From Mycobacterium sp. OTB74 (GTDB taxonomy: Bacteria > Actinomycetota > Actinomycetes > Mycobacteriales > Mycobacteriaceae), in contig NZ_JARXVD010000009.1 of assembly GCF_029892685.1 (NCBI RefSeq), positions 124,001 to 188,000 on the forward strand: DNA of 64,000 bases. Reading direction: 5' to 3'. The translations under genes and the position numbers were made by a program. Position 1 is the stretch's first letter; each line of letters opens with the position of its first letter. Shown piece after piece: positions 25,704 to 35,377 of the stretch. The notes under the pieces were generated by a model that searched no databases, was not told the origin of the DNA, and saw only the letters and a program-made list of their open reading frames with translations.

Positions 25704-27028
25704 AGGTTTCCTACCTCAAGTTCGCTGCCGGCTGAGCCGGCGATCAGGCCGAGGTATTCGGCGTACTTTGCTTGCGCCGCTTCGCGTTTGCCGGGCAGCC
25801 ATTCGGTGGGCCACTGCCCTTCGGTGCCGTGGTAGTCACGCAGCACCTGCTTGGCCACAGTGGTCTTGTGCACCTCGGTGGGTCCGTCGGCCAGCCCCAT
25901 GACGGCGGCGCCGGTGACCATACCTAGCAGCGGCAGTTCGTTGGTGACACCCAGGGCACCGTGCACTTGCATTGCCCGCCAGGCGATATCGTGCAACACC
26001 GTCGGCATGACGACCTTGACCGCGGCGATGTCCTTGCGGACCTTCTTGTAGTCGTTGTACTTGTCGATCTTCCAGGCGGTGTGCAGCACGAACAGCCGGA
26101 ACTGCTGCAGCTGTGCCCAGGAATCGGCAATGTAGCCCTGGATGGCCTGCTTGTCGGCCAGCAGACTGCCCGCGGTGTGCCGCGACAGTGCCCGCTCGCA
26201 CATCATGTCGAGGGCCTTCTGCGCCAGCCCGATGGTGCGCATGGCGTGGTGAATGCGGCCGCCGCCCAGTCGGGTCTGTGCGATGACGAAAGCCTGGCCT
26301 TCGCCGCCGAGCAATGCCGAGCTCGGTACCCGCACATTGTCGTAGTGGATCAGCGCGTGCGAACCGTGCCCGTCGGACTCGCCATACAGCGCCGAATTGC
26401 GCACGATGTTCACCCCGGGGGTGTCGGTCGGCACCATGAACATCGACATGCCTTGGTAGGCACTGACTTCCGGGTTGGTCACCACCATGACGATCAGGAA
26501 CGACGCGGTGGAAGCGTTGGAGGAGAAGAACTTGTAGCCGTTGATCACCCAGTCGTCACCGTCGCGCACTGCGGAGGTTGTGAACTGGGTCGGGTCGGCA
26601 CCGCCCTGAGGCTCGGTCATGGAGTAGCAGGAGAAAACCTCACCGTCGAGCAGCGGGCGTAGGTACTGCTCCTTCTGCTCCGCGGTGCCGTAGTGCGCGA
26701 TGATCTCGGCGTTACCGGTGTCGGGTGCCTGGCAGCCGAAGACGATCGGTGCCCACTGGCAGCGGCCCAGAATCTCGTTGAGCAGCGCCAACTTCAGCTG
26801 GCCGTGGCCCTGTCCGCCGAGTTCGGGGCCAAGATGGGTGGCCCACAAGCCTTTTGCGCGCACTCGATCCTTGAGCGGGTCGATCACCTTGCGGCGTGTC
26901 TCATCGAGTGGGGTGAACTGCAGGTGCGGCCAGATCAGGTCGAGCGGCTCGACCTCGTCGCGCACGAACGCGTCAGCCCAGTCCAGAAGTTCCTGAAATT
27001 CTGGGTCGGTTTCGAAATCCCAAGCCAT
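25700..27028 (-). CDS. ACAD10/11-like acyl-CoA dehydrogenase
   Basis: 442 residues, longer than the other dehydrogenases here. It has YSMTEPQGGADPTQF, WVINGYKFFSSNA and, near the C-terminus, ADGPTEVHKTTVAKQVL. The DGPxEVH form is that of the ACAD10/11 and FadE35-like group. Together with the APH kinase that overlaps it by 4 bp it looks like the two halves of mammalian ACAD10/11 encoded separately. It is preceded by its TetR gene 10 bp upstream on the same strand. Confidence 0.92.
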   Translation of the reverse strand: MAWDFETDPEFQELLDWADAFVRDEVEPLDLIWPHLQFTPLDETRRKVIDPLKDRVRAKGLWATHLGPELGGQGHGQLKLALLNEILGRCQWAPIVFGCQAPDTGNAEIIAHYGTAEQKEQYLRPLLDGEVFSCYSMTEPQGGADPTQFTTSAVRDGDDWVINGYKFFSSNASTASFLIVMVVTNPEVSAYQGMSMFMVPTDTPGVNIVRNSALYGESDGHGSHALIHYDNVRVPSSALLGGEGQAFVIAQTRLGGGRIHHAMRTIGLAQKALDMMCERALSRHTAGSLLADKQAIQGYIADSWAQLQQFRLFVLHTAWKIDKYNDYKKVRKDIAAVKVVMPTVLHDIAWRAMQVHGALGVTNELPLLGMVTGAAVMGLADGPTEVHKTTVAKQVLRDYHGTEGQWPTEWLPGKREAAQAKYAEYLGLIAGSAGSELEVGNL

Positions 27029-27038
27029 GCGGCCTCCT

Positions 27039-27803
27039 TCAGTTGGGGTTGGTCTGGATACCGGTGATCAGGGTGGCGATGTCGGCGCTGACCACGTCGG
27101 CGAATGATCTGGCGCCGAATGAGCCGGCAGCCCAGTGCCGAGCGCCCTCGCTGACGAAAGTCATCGCCAGATATGTCAGGTGGTTGACATCGACGGAGGC
27201 CGGTAGCTTGCCGTCGTCGCGGGCGCGGGTGAACAGCTCGGTGAACATGCCACCGTCGAGGTCGGCAGGAGCGCCGTCTGTATCGGATTTGCCGGCTCGG
27301 CCGGCTGTGTCGGATTTGCCGGCTCGGCCGGCTGTGTCGGATTTGCCGGCTCGGCCGTCTGTGTCGGATGTGCCGGCTCGGCCGGCGGCGAGGATGCGGT
27401 GCTCGTGGCGGTAGCCCTCAAGGATGGTCTCGATGACCAGTTCGCGTGGGTTGCGGGTCATGGATTTCTCCATGCTGTGCAGTGCCGCGGTGATTACGTC
27501 TGCGATGTCGTAGTCGGGCCCGGCCAGCTGGTTGGCGATGGCGCGCTGGGCCGAGCGGGTCGACATGATGCCGACCTCGAACAGCACGTCCTCTTTGCGC
27601 GGGAAGTAGAAGTAGAACAGCGCTTTGGAAACGCCGGCAGCGCGGCAGATGTCGGCGACGGTGGTGTTGGCGTAGCCGTTGGTGCGCCACAGTGCCATCG
27701 CGGCCTGTACCAGCATCCGCTTGGTTTCCTTTGAGCGGGTCTGGCTCAGCGATGCCCGACGCTGACCACGGTCAGCGGTCATAGCGGCATCGTTGCTTTG
27801 CAT
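27039..27803 (-). CDS. TetR-family regulator containing a 9-residue tandem repeat
   Basis: 254 residues (ATG at 27803; a second ATG at 27782). The helix-turn-helix is TTVADICRAAGVSKALFYFYF. In the effector domain, about residues 139-174, four copies of GRAGKSDTA-like units replace what should be an interhelical loop, followed by APADLDGGMF. It is first in the dehydrogenase/kinase/quinone reductase operon. A TTGACC-n2-GGTCAA palindrome upstream is its probable operator. Confidence 0.9.
   Translation of the reverse strand: MQSNDAAMTADRGQRRASLSQTRSKETKRMLVQAAMALWRTNGYANTTVADICRAAGVSKALFYFYFPRKEDVLFEVGIMSTRSAQRAIANQLAGPDYDIADVITAALHSMEKSMTRNPRELVIETILEGYRHEHRILAAGRAGTSDTDGRAGKSDTAGRAGKSDTAGRAGKSDTDGAPADLDGGMFTELFTRARDDGKLPASVDVNHLTYLAMTFVSEGARHWAAGSFGARSFADVVSADIATLITGIQTNPN
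27280..27387. repeat. Four 27-bp tandem repeats inside a TetR gene
   Basis: Four head-to-tail 27-bp units begin at 27280, 27307, 27334 and 27361, differing at only a few positions (core GGATTTGCCGGCTCGGCC). The length is a multiple of three, so copy-number change keeps the frame. They encode the GRAGKSDTA repeats of the TetR effector domain. Confidence 0.95.
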
Positions 27804-27831
27804 AGTCGCACCGTATCGCGATTTTTAGAAT

Positions 27832-27845
27832 TTGACCAGGGTCAA
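27832..27845. promoter_or_regulatory. TTGACC-n2-GGTCAA operator candidate
   Basis: A perfect 6-2-6 inverted repeat 29 bp upstream of the TetR start at 27803, in the divergent promoter region shared with the P450 at 27982. It probably serves the TetR operon. Confidence 0.6.
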
Positions 27846-27935
27846 CTATTCGCCCGGTGTCAACGGGTTCGGTGGACCCGGAGGCCGGGGGCGTTGACGA
27901 GGACCCAGCGGCTGTGAAAATCTGATGTTCAATAG

Positions 27936-27950
27936 TGAGAGTCGTGTTCT
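27936..27950. promoter_or_regulatory. GAGAAT-type operator, site 4 (P450 promoter)
   Basis: GAGAGTCGTGTTCTC lies 32 bp upstream of the P450 ATG. It keeps GAGA and TCTC at the ends with the same 3-base centre as the other sites. Confidence 0.6.
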
Positions 27951-27981
27951 CCTATTGCGAGATCGCTGAAACGGAGCGCAG

Positions 27982-29265
27982 ATGGCGGACAGCCTGACCG
28001 ACATGGATTTCTTCCGGGACGACCGGCTGGTTGCCGATCCGTACCCGTACTTCGAGGCGCTGCGCAGCAAGTGCCCGGTGTCTCCGGAGAACCACCACGG
28101 CGTCACCATGGTCAGCGGCTGGGACGAGGCCGTGGCCATCTACAACGATGCCGACACCTTCTCCTCGGTCACCTCGGTGACCGGCCCGTTCCCCGGCTTC
28201 CCGGTGCCGCTGGAGGGCAAGAGCAAGGACGAGATCAACGAGCTGATCGAAAAGCACCGTCCCGAAGTGCCTTTCAGCGACCAGCTGCCCACGCTGGACC
28301 CGCCGACCCACACCAACCACCGTGCCCTGCTGATGCGGCTGATCACGCCCAAGCGCCTCAAGGAAAACGAGGACGCGATGTGGAAGCTGGCCGACGAGGT
28401 GCTCGACACCTTCCTGGAGACGGGTGAGGGGGAGTTCATCAAGGGCTTCGCCAGCCCGTTCACCCTGCTGGTGATCGCCGACCTGCTCGGCATCCCCGGG
28501 GAGGATCGGGACAGCTTCATCAACGGCATCAGCCACAACGCCGGCGGTGGCGTGGGTGGTACCGGCGAAGAGGCACTGGCACACAGCCCGTTGGAATTCC
28601 TCTATGACCTGTTCGCCTCGTACGTTCAGGACCGGCGCGATCACCCCCGTGACGACGTGATGACCGGGATGGCCCAGGCCACCTTCCCCGATGGTTCCAC
28701 TCCGGACGTCGGGGACGTTGCGCGCGTTGCCACCAACGTGTTTTCGGCCGGTCAGGAGACCACGGTCCGACTGCTCGGCACGGCGCTGAAGGTGATCGGT
28801 GAGCATCCCGAGATTCAGCAGCGGCTGCGCGAAGACCGCAGCCTGATCCCGAACTTCATCGAAGAGTGCCTGCGCATCGAGAGCCCGGTGAAGGGCGACT
28901 TCCGGCTGTCCCGTTGCCCGGTGACCGTCGGTGAGACCGAGCTGAGCGAAGGCACCACGGTGATGGTGCTCAACGGCGCCGCCAACCGCGACCCGCGCCG
29001 CTTCGAGGATCCCGATACCTTCGATCCCGCCCGCAAGAACGCCCGTCAGCACCTGGCCTTCGGCCGGGGTATCCACAGCTGCCCGGGTGCGCCGCTGGCC
29101 CGCGCCGAGACCAAGGTCGCCCTGGAGCGGCTGCTGGACCGCACCACCGATATCCGGATCTCTGAAGCCAAGCATGGCTCCCCGGACAATCGGAACTACC
29201 GATACATCCCGACGTTCATCCTGCGCGGCCTGATCGACCTGCATCTCGAGTTCGACAGGGCGTGA
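27982..29265 (+). CDS. Cytochrome P450
   Basis: 427 residues, soluble bacterial type. Oxygen-activation helix FSAGQETTVRLL, the ExxR pair in EECLRIESPVK, and heme loop FGRGIHSCPGAPLAR with Cys367 as iron ligand. It catalyses monooxygenation with electrons from a ferredoxin. The [3Fe-4S] ferredoxin gene 4 bp downstream is the obvious donor, and a DUF1330 protein follows. A GAGAAT-type operator is in the promoter. CYP subfamily and substrate cannot be assigned by eye. Confidence 0.96.
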   Translation: MADSLTDMDFFRDDRLVADPYPYFEALRSKCPVSPENHHGVTMVSGWDEAVAIYNDADTFSSVTSVTGPFPGFPVPLEGKSKDEINELIEKHRPEVPFSDQLPTLDPPTHTNHRALLMRLITPKRLKENEDAMWKLADEVLDTFLETGEGEFIKGFASPFTLLVIADLLGIPGEDRDSFINGISHNAGGGVGGTGEEALAHSPLEFLYDLFASYVQDRRDHPRDDVMTGMAQATFPDGSTPDVGDVARVATNVFSAGQETTVRLLGTALKVIGEHPEIQQRLREDRSLIPNFIEECLRIESPVKGDFRLSRCPVTVGETELSEGTTVMVLNGAANRDPRRFEDPDTFDPARKNARQHLAFGRGIHSCPGAPLARAETKVALERLLDRTTDIRISEAKHGSPDNRNYRYIPTFILRGLIDLHLEFDRA

Positions 29266-29269
29266 GGTC

Positions 29270-29464
29270 ATGAAAGCTGTTGTTGACGAGGACCGTTGCC
29301 GCGGCCATGGCATGTGCCTGACGATCTGCCCCGAGGTGTTCACCATCGGCGACGGTGGCTACGCCGAGGTTCTGGTCGACGAGGTACCTGCCGAACATGT
29401 TGCGGCAGTGGCCGAAGCCGTCAGTTGTTGTCCCGAGCAAGCCATCAGCACCGAAGGAGAATAG
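29270..29464 (+). CDS. P450-associated 3Fe-4S ferredoxin (His variant)
   Basis: 64 residues. Ligands are Cys10, Cys16 and Cys54, the last in CCPEQA; the position normally held by the fourth Cys is His13 in CRGHGMC. Such CxxXxxC...CP ferredoxins with a variable residue pair with mycobacterial P450s (known). It starts 4 bp after the P450 stop and is cytosolic. A second adjacent Cys53 and an extra Cys20 are present. Confidence 0.94.
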   Translation: MKAVVDEDRCRGHGMCLTICPEVFTIGDGGYAEVLVDEVPAEHVAAVAEAVSCCPEQAISTEGE

Positions 29465-29466
29465 AA

Positions 29467-29751
29467 GTGGCCAAAGGCTACATCGTCATCACCGAGACCA
29501 TCACCGATCCTGAGGGGATGAAGGAATACGGCAAGCTGGCCAGCCAGGCCATGGGCGGCGCCACCGTGCTGTCGGTGGATCAGACGCCGACGGTGCTCGA
29601 AGGTTCCTGGGAGTGCACCCAGACCGTACTGCTGGAGTTCGAATCTGTTCAGGCAGCCAAGGATTGGTACTACTCGGACGCCTATCAGGCTGCGGCCAAG
29701 TTGCGTCAGGCCGCCGCTGACTGCAACGGGGTCATCCTGTCGGGGTTCTGA
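29467..29751 (+). CDS. DUF1330-family small protein
   Basis: 94 residues from the GTG at 29467, two bases after the ferredoxin stop. It shows the DUF1330 ferredoxin-like dimer fold: GYIVITETITDPEGMKEYGK, then ECTQTVLLEFESVQAAKDWY and YSDAYQAAAKLRQAAA. Family function is unknown, though many are near catabolic genes. Its tight coupling to the P450/ferredoxin pair suggests binding or tailoring of the same metabolite. Confidence 0.88.
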   Translation: MAKGYIVITETITDPEGMKEYGKLASQAMGGATVLSVDQTPTVLEGSWECTQTVLLEFESVQAAKDWYYSDAYQAAAKLRQAAADCNGVILSGF

Positions 29752-29782
29752 TCCAATTCGCGGGGCGGACGTACAGCGCCGG

Positions 29783-30316
29783 TCAGCCTCGCATGGCACC
29801 GTGCGGTTTCTGCGGCACCATGCGGTCATAGACCGACCAGACGATCGCTTCGTGCTCGGTCGCGTCGATCCGTCCAGCTGCGAGCGCTCGGTCTGCCATC
29901 ACGAGTTTGGTGGCCAGGCAACGTATTTCGGTGAGTTGCCGCTCGCCGATCGGGTCCTCGACACCTGGCATCTGGAATACGGTGAGGACTCGGACCCGGC
30001 CACGATTGGCGCCGGCCAACGCTGCGACGGCGGCTATGGCCGCCAGGCATGTCCCGGTGGCCATAGCCACCGCCATGCCAGGTGAGGTGCCGGGCGCCAG
30101 CGGTAGTTGGATGAGCAGCCAGCCGGTGATACCCCACAGGGGCCACAATCGGTACAGCCGCAGCAGCACCCGCTCGTCACGCGAGATACCCGGCGCATAC
30201 ACCACGAGCGTGTAGCGGGTGACCCCGTACCGGGTAAGGCAGGTGCTCATCGACCCCCAACTGGGTCCGCGGTCGAGCAGCTGCAACCACCTCGGCGAGG
30301 AATCGGTATCGCCCAT
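29783..30316 (-). CDS. Actinobacterial membrane protein of unknown function (DUF6611-like)
   Basis: 177 residues. A short soluble start (RWLQLLDRGPSWGSM, YGVTRYTLVVYAPG) is followed by two close transmembrane segments (LWPLWGITGWLLIQLPL and GMAVAMATGTCLAAIAAVAAL) and a C-terminal helical tail. The arrangement resembles mycobacterial proteins annotated DUF6611; I am not certain of the family name. Monocistronic, convergent with the DUF1330 gene. Confidence 0.7.
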   Translation of the reverse strand: MGDTDSSPRWLQLLDRGPSWGSMSTCLTRYGVTRYTLVVYAPGISRDERVLLRLYRLWPLWGITGWLLIQLPLAPGTSPGMAVAMATGTCLAAIAAVAALAGANRGRVRVLTVFQMPGVEDPIGERQLTEIRCLATKLVMADRALAAGRIDATEHEAIVWSVYDRMVPQKPHGAMRG

Positions 30317-30438
30317 ACATTCAGGTCTACTACGGTGTGGGCGTCGTGCCGAGGTTCCATACGACTTCTATACGGCCGGCGGTCTGATGTTGATGGTAGT
30401 GGCATTGCTAACACCTGCCGTGAATCCGAAGGGGCCCA

Positions 30439-31218
30439 ATGAGTTTGCATTTTGATCTGTCGTCACGACGGGTGCTGATCACCGGCGCCGGACAGGGTGT
30501 CGGTAGGGGGCTGGCGCTGGCGTTCGCTGCCGCGGGCGCAGAGGTTCTGGTCAACGATCTACGGTCGGAACGCGCGACTGAGGTCGTCCAGGAGATCCAG
30601 ACCGGCGGCGGTCGCGCGCAACCGCTGGCCTTCGACGTCACCGAGTACCACGCGGTCACTGCGGCGATCTCCGGCGTCGGCGCCGTCGACATCCTCGTCA
30701 ACAACGCCGGCAATGCGGGTGCCGAAGGCTTTTCCACCAGGACTCCGTTCGCGCAGACCTCGCCCGCCGACTGGGCGCCGTTCCTTCAGGTGAACCTCTA
30801 CGGCGTCCTGAATTGCACACGTGCGGTGCTACCGGCGATGGTCGACCAGAAATGGGGCCGCCTCGTGACGATCGTCTCGGACGCCGGCCGGACGGGCGAC
30901 GCCAACGGCGCCGTCTACGGAGCGGCGAAAGCCGGTGCCGCGGGCTTGATGCGCTCGATTGCGCTCGAGGTGGGGCGCTACGGGATCACCGCCAACAATA
31001 TTGCGCTCGGGACCATGCGGACCCCACTGACAGAGCCGCTGTGGGCGCAGATGGCCGATTCGCCGCAGGCCAAGGCGATCCTGCAGCCTTACGCGATCCG
31101 CAGGCCGGGGCTTCCGGAGGATGTCACTCACCTTGCTGTGCTGCTGGCCAGCGATGCGGGGTCCTGGATCACGGGGCAGACTATCCCCATCAACGGTGGT
31201 TACTCGTTCGCCCTTTAG
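30439..31218 (+). CDS. Short-chain dehydrogenase/reductase
   Basis: 259 residues. TGAGQGVGRGLAL is the cofactor loop, ILVNNAGNAGAEG the NNAG region, and VYGAAKAGAAG holds the Tyr-x3-Lys pair; it ends ITGQTIPINGGYSFAL. Classical SDR that probably uses NAD, since ND follows the second strand (VLVNDL). Alone between a membrane protein and MmpL, so its pathway cannot be set from context. Confidence 0.9.
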   Translation: MSLHFDLSSRRVLITGAGQGVGRGLALAFAAAGAEVLVNDLRSERATEVVQEIQTGGGRAQPLAFDVTEYHAVTAAISGVGAVDILVNNAGNAGAEGFSTRTPFAQTSPADWAPFLQVNLYGVLNCTRAVLPAMVDQKWGRLVTIVSDAGRTGDANGAVYGAAKAGAAGLMRSIALEVGRYGITANNIALGTMRTPLTEPLWAQMADSPQAKAILQPYAIRRPGLPEDVTHLAVLLASDAGSWITGQTIPINGGYSFAL

Positions 31219-31384
31219 GAACGATTGCCCCGTCCGCTGTGATTGCGTGCGATAATCGCACCATTTGTGATGCGGATTACCCAAAAGTTTGACCAGCTAG
31301 GTATATTACGCATGAAAGTACATATGTAATGCCGACGAGCTCGCTCTCCATTGGCATGTCGGGCTTGATCGGAGGGTGCCGTCG

Positions 31385-34237
31385 ATGAGTGCCACCAACG
31401 CTGGGCGATCCAAGATCGGCCACCTCATCCGGGTGCTGGCGCTGCCCATTGTGCTGGGCTGGTTTGCGCTCAATATCGGCACCAGCACGCTGGTGCCGCC
31501 GCTGGAGAAGGTTGGCGAGGCGCATACTGTCGGCCTCAGCGCCAAGGATGCGCCGGCCATGATCGCCATGAAGCGGATCGGCGCAAATTTCGGTGAGTTC
31601 GACTCCGACAGCAACGCCATGATCGTGCTGGAGGGGGACCAGCCACTCGGCGCCGACGCGCACCACTACTACGACGGTCTGGTCGCGAAACTGGGTGCGG
31701 ACACCGCACACGTCGAGCACGTCGCTGACTTCTGGAGCGACCCGCTGACCGCCGTCGGCTCGCAGAGCAGCGACGGCAAATCCGCCTACGTCCAGGTCTA
31801 CCTACACGGTAACCAGGGCGAGACCCTCGCCAACGACTCCGTCGCCGCGGTGCGCGACACCATCGCGCACTCGAATCCGCCCGCCGGACTCAAGGTCTTC
31901 GTCGCCGGCGGCGCCCCGATCGTCTCGGACCAGCACCATGCGGGTGACAAGAGCATCGCCAAGGTCACCGCCATCACCCTGATCGTGATCGCCGCGATGC
32001 TGCTACTCGTCTACCGGTCCGTGGTCACCATGATCCTGATTTTGTTGATGGTGTTCCTCGAACTCGGCGCTGCCCGCGGCGTCGTAGCGTTCCTGGCCAA
32101 CACCAACATCATCGGGTTGTCGACATTCGCGGTGAACCTGCTGACCTTGATGGTCATTGCGGCGGGTACCGACTACGCGATCTTCGCGATCGGTCGTTAC
32201 CAGGAGGCTCGCGGTGCCGGCGAGGACCGGGAAACCGCGTACTACACCATGTTCCGCGGCACCGCACACGTGGTGCTCGGATCGGGCCTGACCATCGCCG
32301 GCGCCATGCTCTGCCTGAGCTTCACCCGGCTGCCGTACTTCCAGACCATGGGCGTGCCATGCGCGATCGGTACGTTGGTTGCGGTCATCGCGGCACTGAC
32401 GCTGGGCCCGGCCGTCATCACCATCGGTAGCCGGTTCGGCCGATTCGAACCCAAGCGGGCGATCCGCTCTCGTGGTTGGCGTCGAGTCGGCGTCGTCGTC
32501 GTGCGCTGGCCCGCACCGGTGCTCGTCGGCACCATTGCGCTGGCGCTCATCGGGCTGGTGACCCTGCCGGGCTACAAGACCAACTACGACGCCCGTCGCT
32601 ACCTGCCGGCCGACCTGTCCGCCAACGTCGGATATGCCGCCGCCGAACGCCATTTCAACGCCTCGCGGATGAATCCCGAGCTGTTGATGATCGAAACTGA
32701 CCACGACCTGCGTAACTCGGCGGACTTCCTGGTGATCAACAAGATCGCCAAGGCCATTGTGCGTACGCCCGGAGTCGCGCGGGTGCAGACCATCACCCGG
32801 CCCGATGGCAAGCCCATCAAGCACACGACCATTCCGTTCATCATGGGCATGCAGGGCGTGACTCAGAAGATGAACGAGAAGTACATGCAGGACATGATGG
32901 CCAACATGCTGACGCAGGCCAATGACATGCAGGTCAGCATCGACTCGATGACCAAGATGCAGAGCATCACCACGCAGATGGCCGCCACGACACACGACTT
33001 GGTGACCAAGATGGTGGTCACGACCGCCGATATCGGCGATCTGCGTGATCACATCGCGGATTTCGACGACTTCTTCCGGCCGATCCGCAACTACCTGTAC
33101 TGGGAACCGCACTGCTACGACATCCCGGTCTGCTGGTCCATCCGCTCGGTGTTCGACACCTTGGACGGCATCGACACGATGAGTGACGACATTCAGAACC
33201 TGATGCCGGACATGCTCAAGCTGGACAAGCTGATGCCGCAGATGGTCGCTCTGATGCCCGACATGATCGCGACCATGACCAAGATGAAGCAGTACATGCT
33301 GACCATGTACCAGACCCAGAAAGGTCAGCAGGACCAACGATCGGCTGCGCAGGACAACGCGTCGGCCATGGGTGAGGCATTCGACAACGCGCTCAATGAC
33401 GATTCCTTCTACATGCCGCCAGAAGCCTTCGACAACAAGGACTTCAAGCGCGGCATGAAGAACTTCATCTCGCCGGACGGTAAGTCGGTGCGGTTCATCA
33501 TTCAGCATGAAGGCGACCCGGCGACACCCGAAGGCATCGCCCACGTCGAGCCGATCAAACAGGCAGCCAAGGAAGCCATCAAGGGCACCCCGCTCGAGGG
33601 TTCCAAGATCTATCTGGCCGGGACCGCTGCCACCTACAAAGACATGCACGACGGTTCGCAATACGACCTCATGATTGCCGGAATCGCCGCGGTGTCACTG
33701 ATATTCGTCATCATGCTGCTCATCACCCGAAGCCTGGTGGCAGCTGGGGTGATCGTCGGCACGGTGCTGCTGTCGTTGGGCGCGTCCTTCGGCATGTCGG
33801 TTCTGCTCTGGCAGCACCTGCTCGGTCTTGAGCTGCACTGGATGGTGCTGGCCATGTCGGTCATCCTGCTGTTGGCGGTCGGTTCCGACTACAACCTGCT
33901 GCTCGTGTCCCGCTTCAAGGAAGAGCTTCACGGTGGGTTGAAGACCGGGATCATCCGTGCCATGGCGGGAACCGGGTCGGTGGTCACCTCGGCCGGGCTG
34001 GTGTTCGCCTTCACCATGGCGTCATTCACCTTCAGTGATCTGAAGGTCATGGCGCAGGTCGGCAGCACCATCGCGCTCGGCCTGATGTTCGATACTCTGA
34101 TCGTGCGGTCGTTCATGACGCCGGCACTGGCTGCGTTGTTGGGCAAGTGGTTCTGGTGGCCGCAGGTCATCCGCCAGCAAGCGTCCGATCGGCGGCTGGC
34201 GGCGGCAGGCATCGAGCCGGACCGCGTGGCTCGGTAG
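31385..34237 (+). CDS. MmpL-family RND transporter
   Basis: 950 residues from the ATG at 31385, ten bases after GGAGG. Typical architecture: one N-terminal transmembrane helix, first periplasmic porter domain, five helices, a helix, a second porter domain with a long Met/Gln/Asp-rich helical hairpin (about residues 490-660, many MxxMM motifs), and five helices. The proton-relay Asp-Tyr pairs are in [12 protein letters not shown] and [12 protein letters not shown]. MmpLs export lipids or siderophores or efflux drugs across the inner membrane. No MmpS partner lies beside it. A palindrome TACATATGTA at 31319-31328 is in the promoter region. Confidence 0.96.
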   Translation: MSATNAGRSKIGHLIRVLALPIVLGWFALNIGTSTLVPPLEKVGEAHTVGLSAKDAPAMIAMKRIGANFGEFDSDSNAMIVLEGDQPLGADAHHYYDGLVAKLGADTAHVEHVADFWSDPLTAVGSQSSDGKSAYVQVYLHGNQGETLANDSVAAVRDTIAHSNPPAGLKVFVAGGAPIVSDQHHAGDKSIAKVTAITLIVIAAMLLLVYRSVVTMILILLMVFLELGAARGVVAFLANTNIIGLSTFAVNLLTLMVIAAGTDYAIFAIGRYQEARGAGEDRETAYYTMFRGTAHVVLGSGLTIAGAMLCLSFTRLPYFQTMGVPCAIGTLVAVIAALTLGPAVITIGSRFGRFEPKRAIRSRGWRRVGVVVVRWPAPVLVGTIALALIGLVTLPGYKTNYDARRYLPADLSANVGYAAAERHFNASRMNPELLMIETDHDLRNSADFLVINKIAKAIVRTPGVARVQTITRPDGKPIKHTTIPFIMGMQGVTQKMNEKYMQDMMANMLTQANDMQVSIDSMTKMQSITTQMAATTHDLVTKMVVTTADIGDLRDHIADFDDFFRPIRNYLYWEPHCYDIPVCWSIRSVFDTLDGIDTMSDDIQNLMPDMLKLDKLMPQMVALMPDMIATMTKMKQYMLTMYQTQKGQQDQRSAAQDNASAMGEAFDNALNDDSFYMPPEAFDNKDFKRGMKNFISPDGKSVRFIIQHEGDPATPEGIAHVEPIKQAAKEAIKGTPLEGSKIYLAGTAATYKDMHDGSQYDLMIAGIAAVSLIFVIMLLITRSLVAAGVIVGTVLLSLGASFGMSVLLWQHLLGLELHWMVLAMSVILLLAVGSDYNLLLVSRFKEELHGGLKTGIIRAMAGTGSVVTSAGLVFAFTMASFTFSDLKVMAQVGSTIALGLMFDTLIVRSFMTPALAALLGKWFWWPQVIRQQASDRRLAAAGIEPDRVAR

Positions 34238-34359
34238 GAGCGCAGCGCAGGCTCTTTGACGCCCATGGTCGCGGGTCGGCCATCGGCGTCGTCCGTATTT
34301 CTGCTGGTTAGCGCACTCGGCGAGCTGTGTGCTGCGCCTGGGTCTAGCCATTGCCGACT

Positions 34360-34394
34360 AACCTACGGTACCGTAACTTACGGAATCGTAGGTT
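34360..34394. promoter_or_regulatory. Nested palindromes upstream of acyl-ACP desaturase
   Basis: AACCTACG at 34360-34367 faces CGTAGGTT at 34387-34394, and inside lies a perfect 12-bp palindrome TACGGTACCGTA at 34364-34375. It is 50 bp upstream of the desaturase ATG. A TetR-type operator is likely. Mycobacterial desaturases are known to be repressed by the TetR protein MadR, but I cannot confirm that this is its site. The remaining intergenic DNA from 34238 shows nothing. Confidence 0.65.
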
Positions 34395-34443
34395 GGTCTT
34401 TATGTCGGGCCGGAGGCCCGGCGATCGTCGAGGGGGTTGACCC

Positions 34444-35361
34444 ATGGACAAGCAAGTAGCCGTGCTGCACGAACTGGAACCTGTCGTCGCGCAGAACCTG
34501 GACCGCCATCTGTCGATGGCGCGGGAGTGGTTCCCCCACGATTACGTTCCGTGGAGTCGCGGGCGTGATTTCGCCTTCCTCGGCGGCGAGGACTGGAATC
34601 CCGAGGACTCGCCATTGGACCCGGTCGCGAAGGTGGCCATGACGGTCAACCTGCTCACCGAGGACAACCTGCCCTCGTATCACCGGGAGATCGCCACGCG
34701 CTTCTCCCGTGACGGCGCCTGGGGTGCCTGGGTCGGGCAGTGGACCGCCGAGGAAGGTCGCCACAGCATCGCCCTCCGCGACTACCTGGTGGTGACTCGC
34801 GGCGTAGATCCCGTTGCGCTGGAACGCCTTCGGATGGAGCACACGGTGGCCGGCTACGACTCGGGCGACAAGACCCCGTTGGCGGTGCTGGCCTACGTGT
34901 CCTTCCAGGAACTGGCCACTCGCGTCTCGCACCGCAATACCGGGCGTGCCTCGGGCTGCCCGATTGCCGACCAGTTGCTGGCCCGAATCGCGGCCGATGA
35001 AAACCTGCACATGGTGTTCTACCGAAACCTGATGGCCGCGGCGCTGGACATCATGCCGGATGCCGCGATGGCGGCGGTTCGCGACGAGGTGATCAACTTC
35101 GCGATGCCCGGCCAGGGGATGAGTGATTTTGCACAGAACGCGATAACGATCGCCAAGGCCGGCATCTACGATCTGCGCATCCATCATGACGAGGTGCTGA
35201 TCCCGGTCCTGCGATTCTGGAACATCTTCGAGCGCAACGATTTCGGCCCGCAAGGCGAGAAAGCTCGCGAAGAGGTGGCGGGGTTCCTTGACCTGCTCGA
35301 CGAGCGCGCACGGTATTACGAGGAGAAGGCCAGTCGTCGCACCGCGCAGGTGGCCGGGTAG
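34444..35361 (+). CDS. Acyl-ACP desaturase, DesA1/DesA2-like di-iron enzyme
   Basis: 305 residues of the soluble plant-type desaturase/ferritin-like fold. The di-iron carboxylate motifs are EEGRHSIALRDY and DENLHMVFYRNL; in the second the family Glu is Asp. Other family blocks are REWFPHDYVPWSRGRDF and NLLTEDNLPSYHREI. It introduces a double bond into an acyl-ACP, feeding mycolic or unsaturated fatty acid synthesis. It is monocistronic behind nested palindromes, suggesting lipid-responsive control separate from the catabolic genes around it. Confidence 0.92.
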   Translation: MDKQVAVLHELEPVVAQNLDRHLSMAREWFPHDYVPWSRGRDFAFLGGEDWNPEDSPLDPVAKVAMTVNLLTEDNLPSYHREIATRFSRDGAWGAWVGQWTAEEGRHSIALRDYLVVTRGVDPVALERLRMEHTVAGYDSGDKTPLAVLAYVSFQELATRVSHRNTGRASGCPIADQLLARIAADENLHMVFYRNLMAAALDIMPDAAMAAVRDEVINFAMPGQGMSDFAQNAITIAKAGIYDLRIHHDEVLIPVLRFWNIFERNDFGPQGEKAREEVAGFLDLLDERARYYEEKASRRTAQVAG

Positions 35362-35377
35362 TCCGCCATCGGCCGCA

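Noticed and set aside
27280..27387. Possible CRISPR array
   Set aside because: The 27-bp units are directly adjacent without spacers and encode part of a TetR protein. It is a coding minisatellite.
32003..33661. Long minus-strand open frame inside the MmpL gene
   Set aside because: His- and Arg-rich low-complexity translation antisense to a full-length transporter; no start signal.
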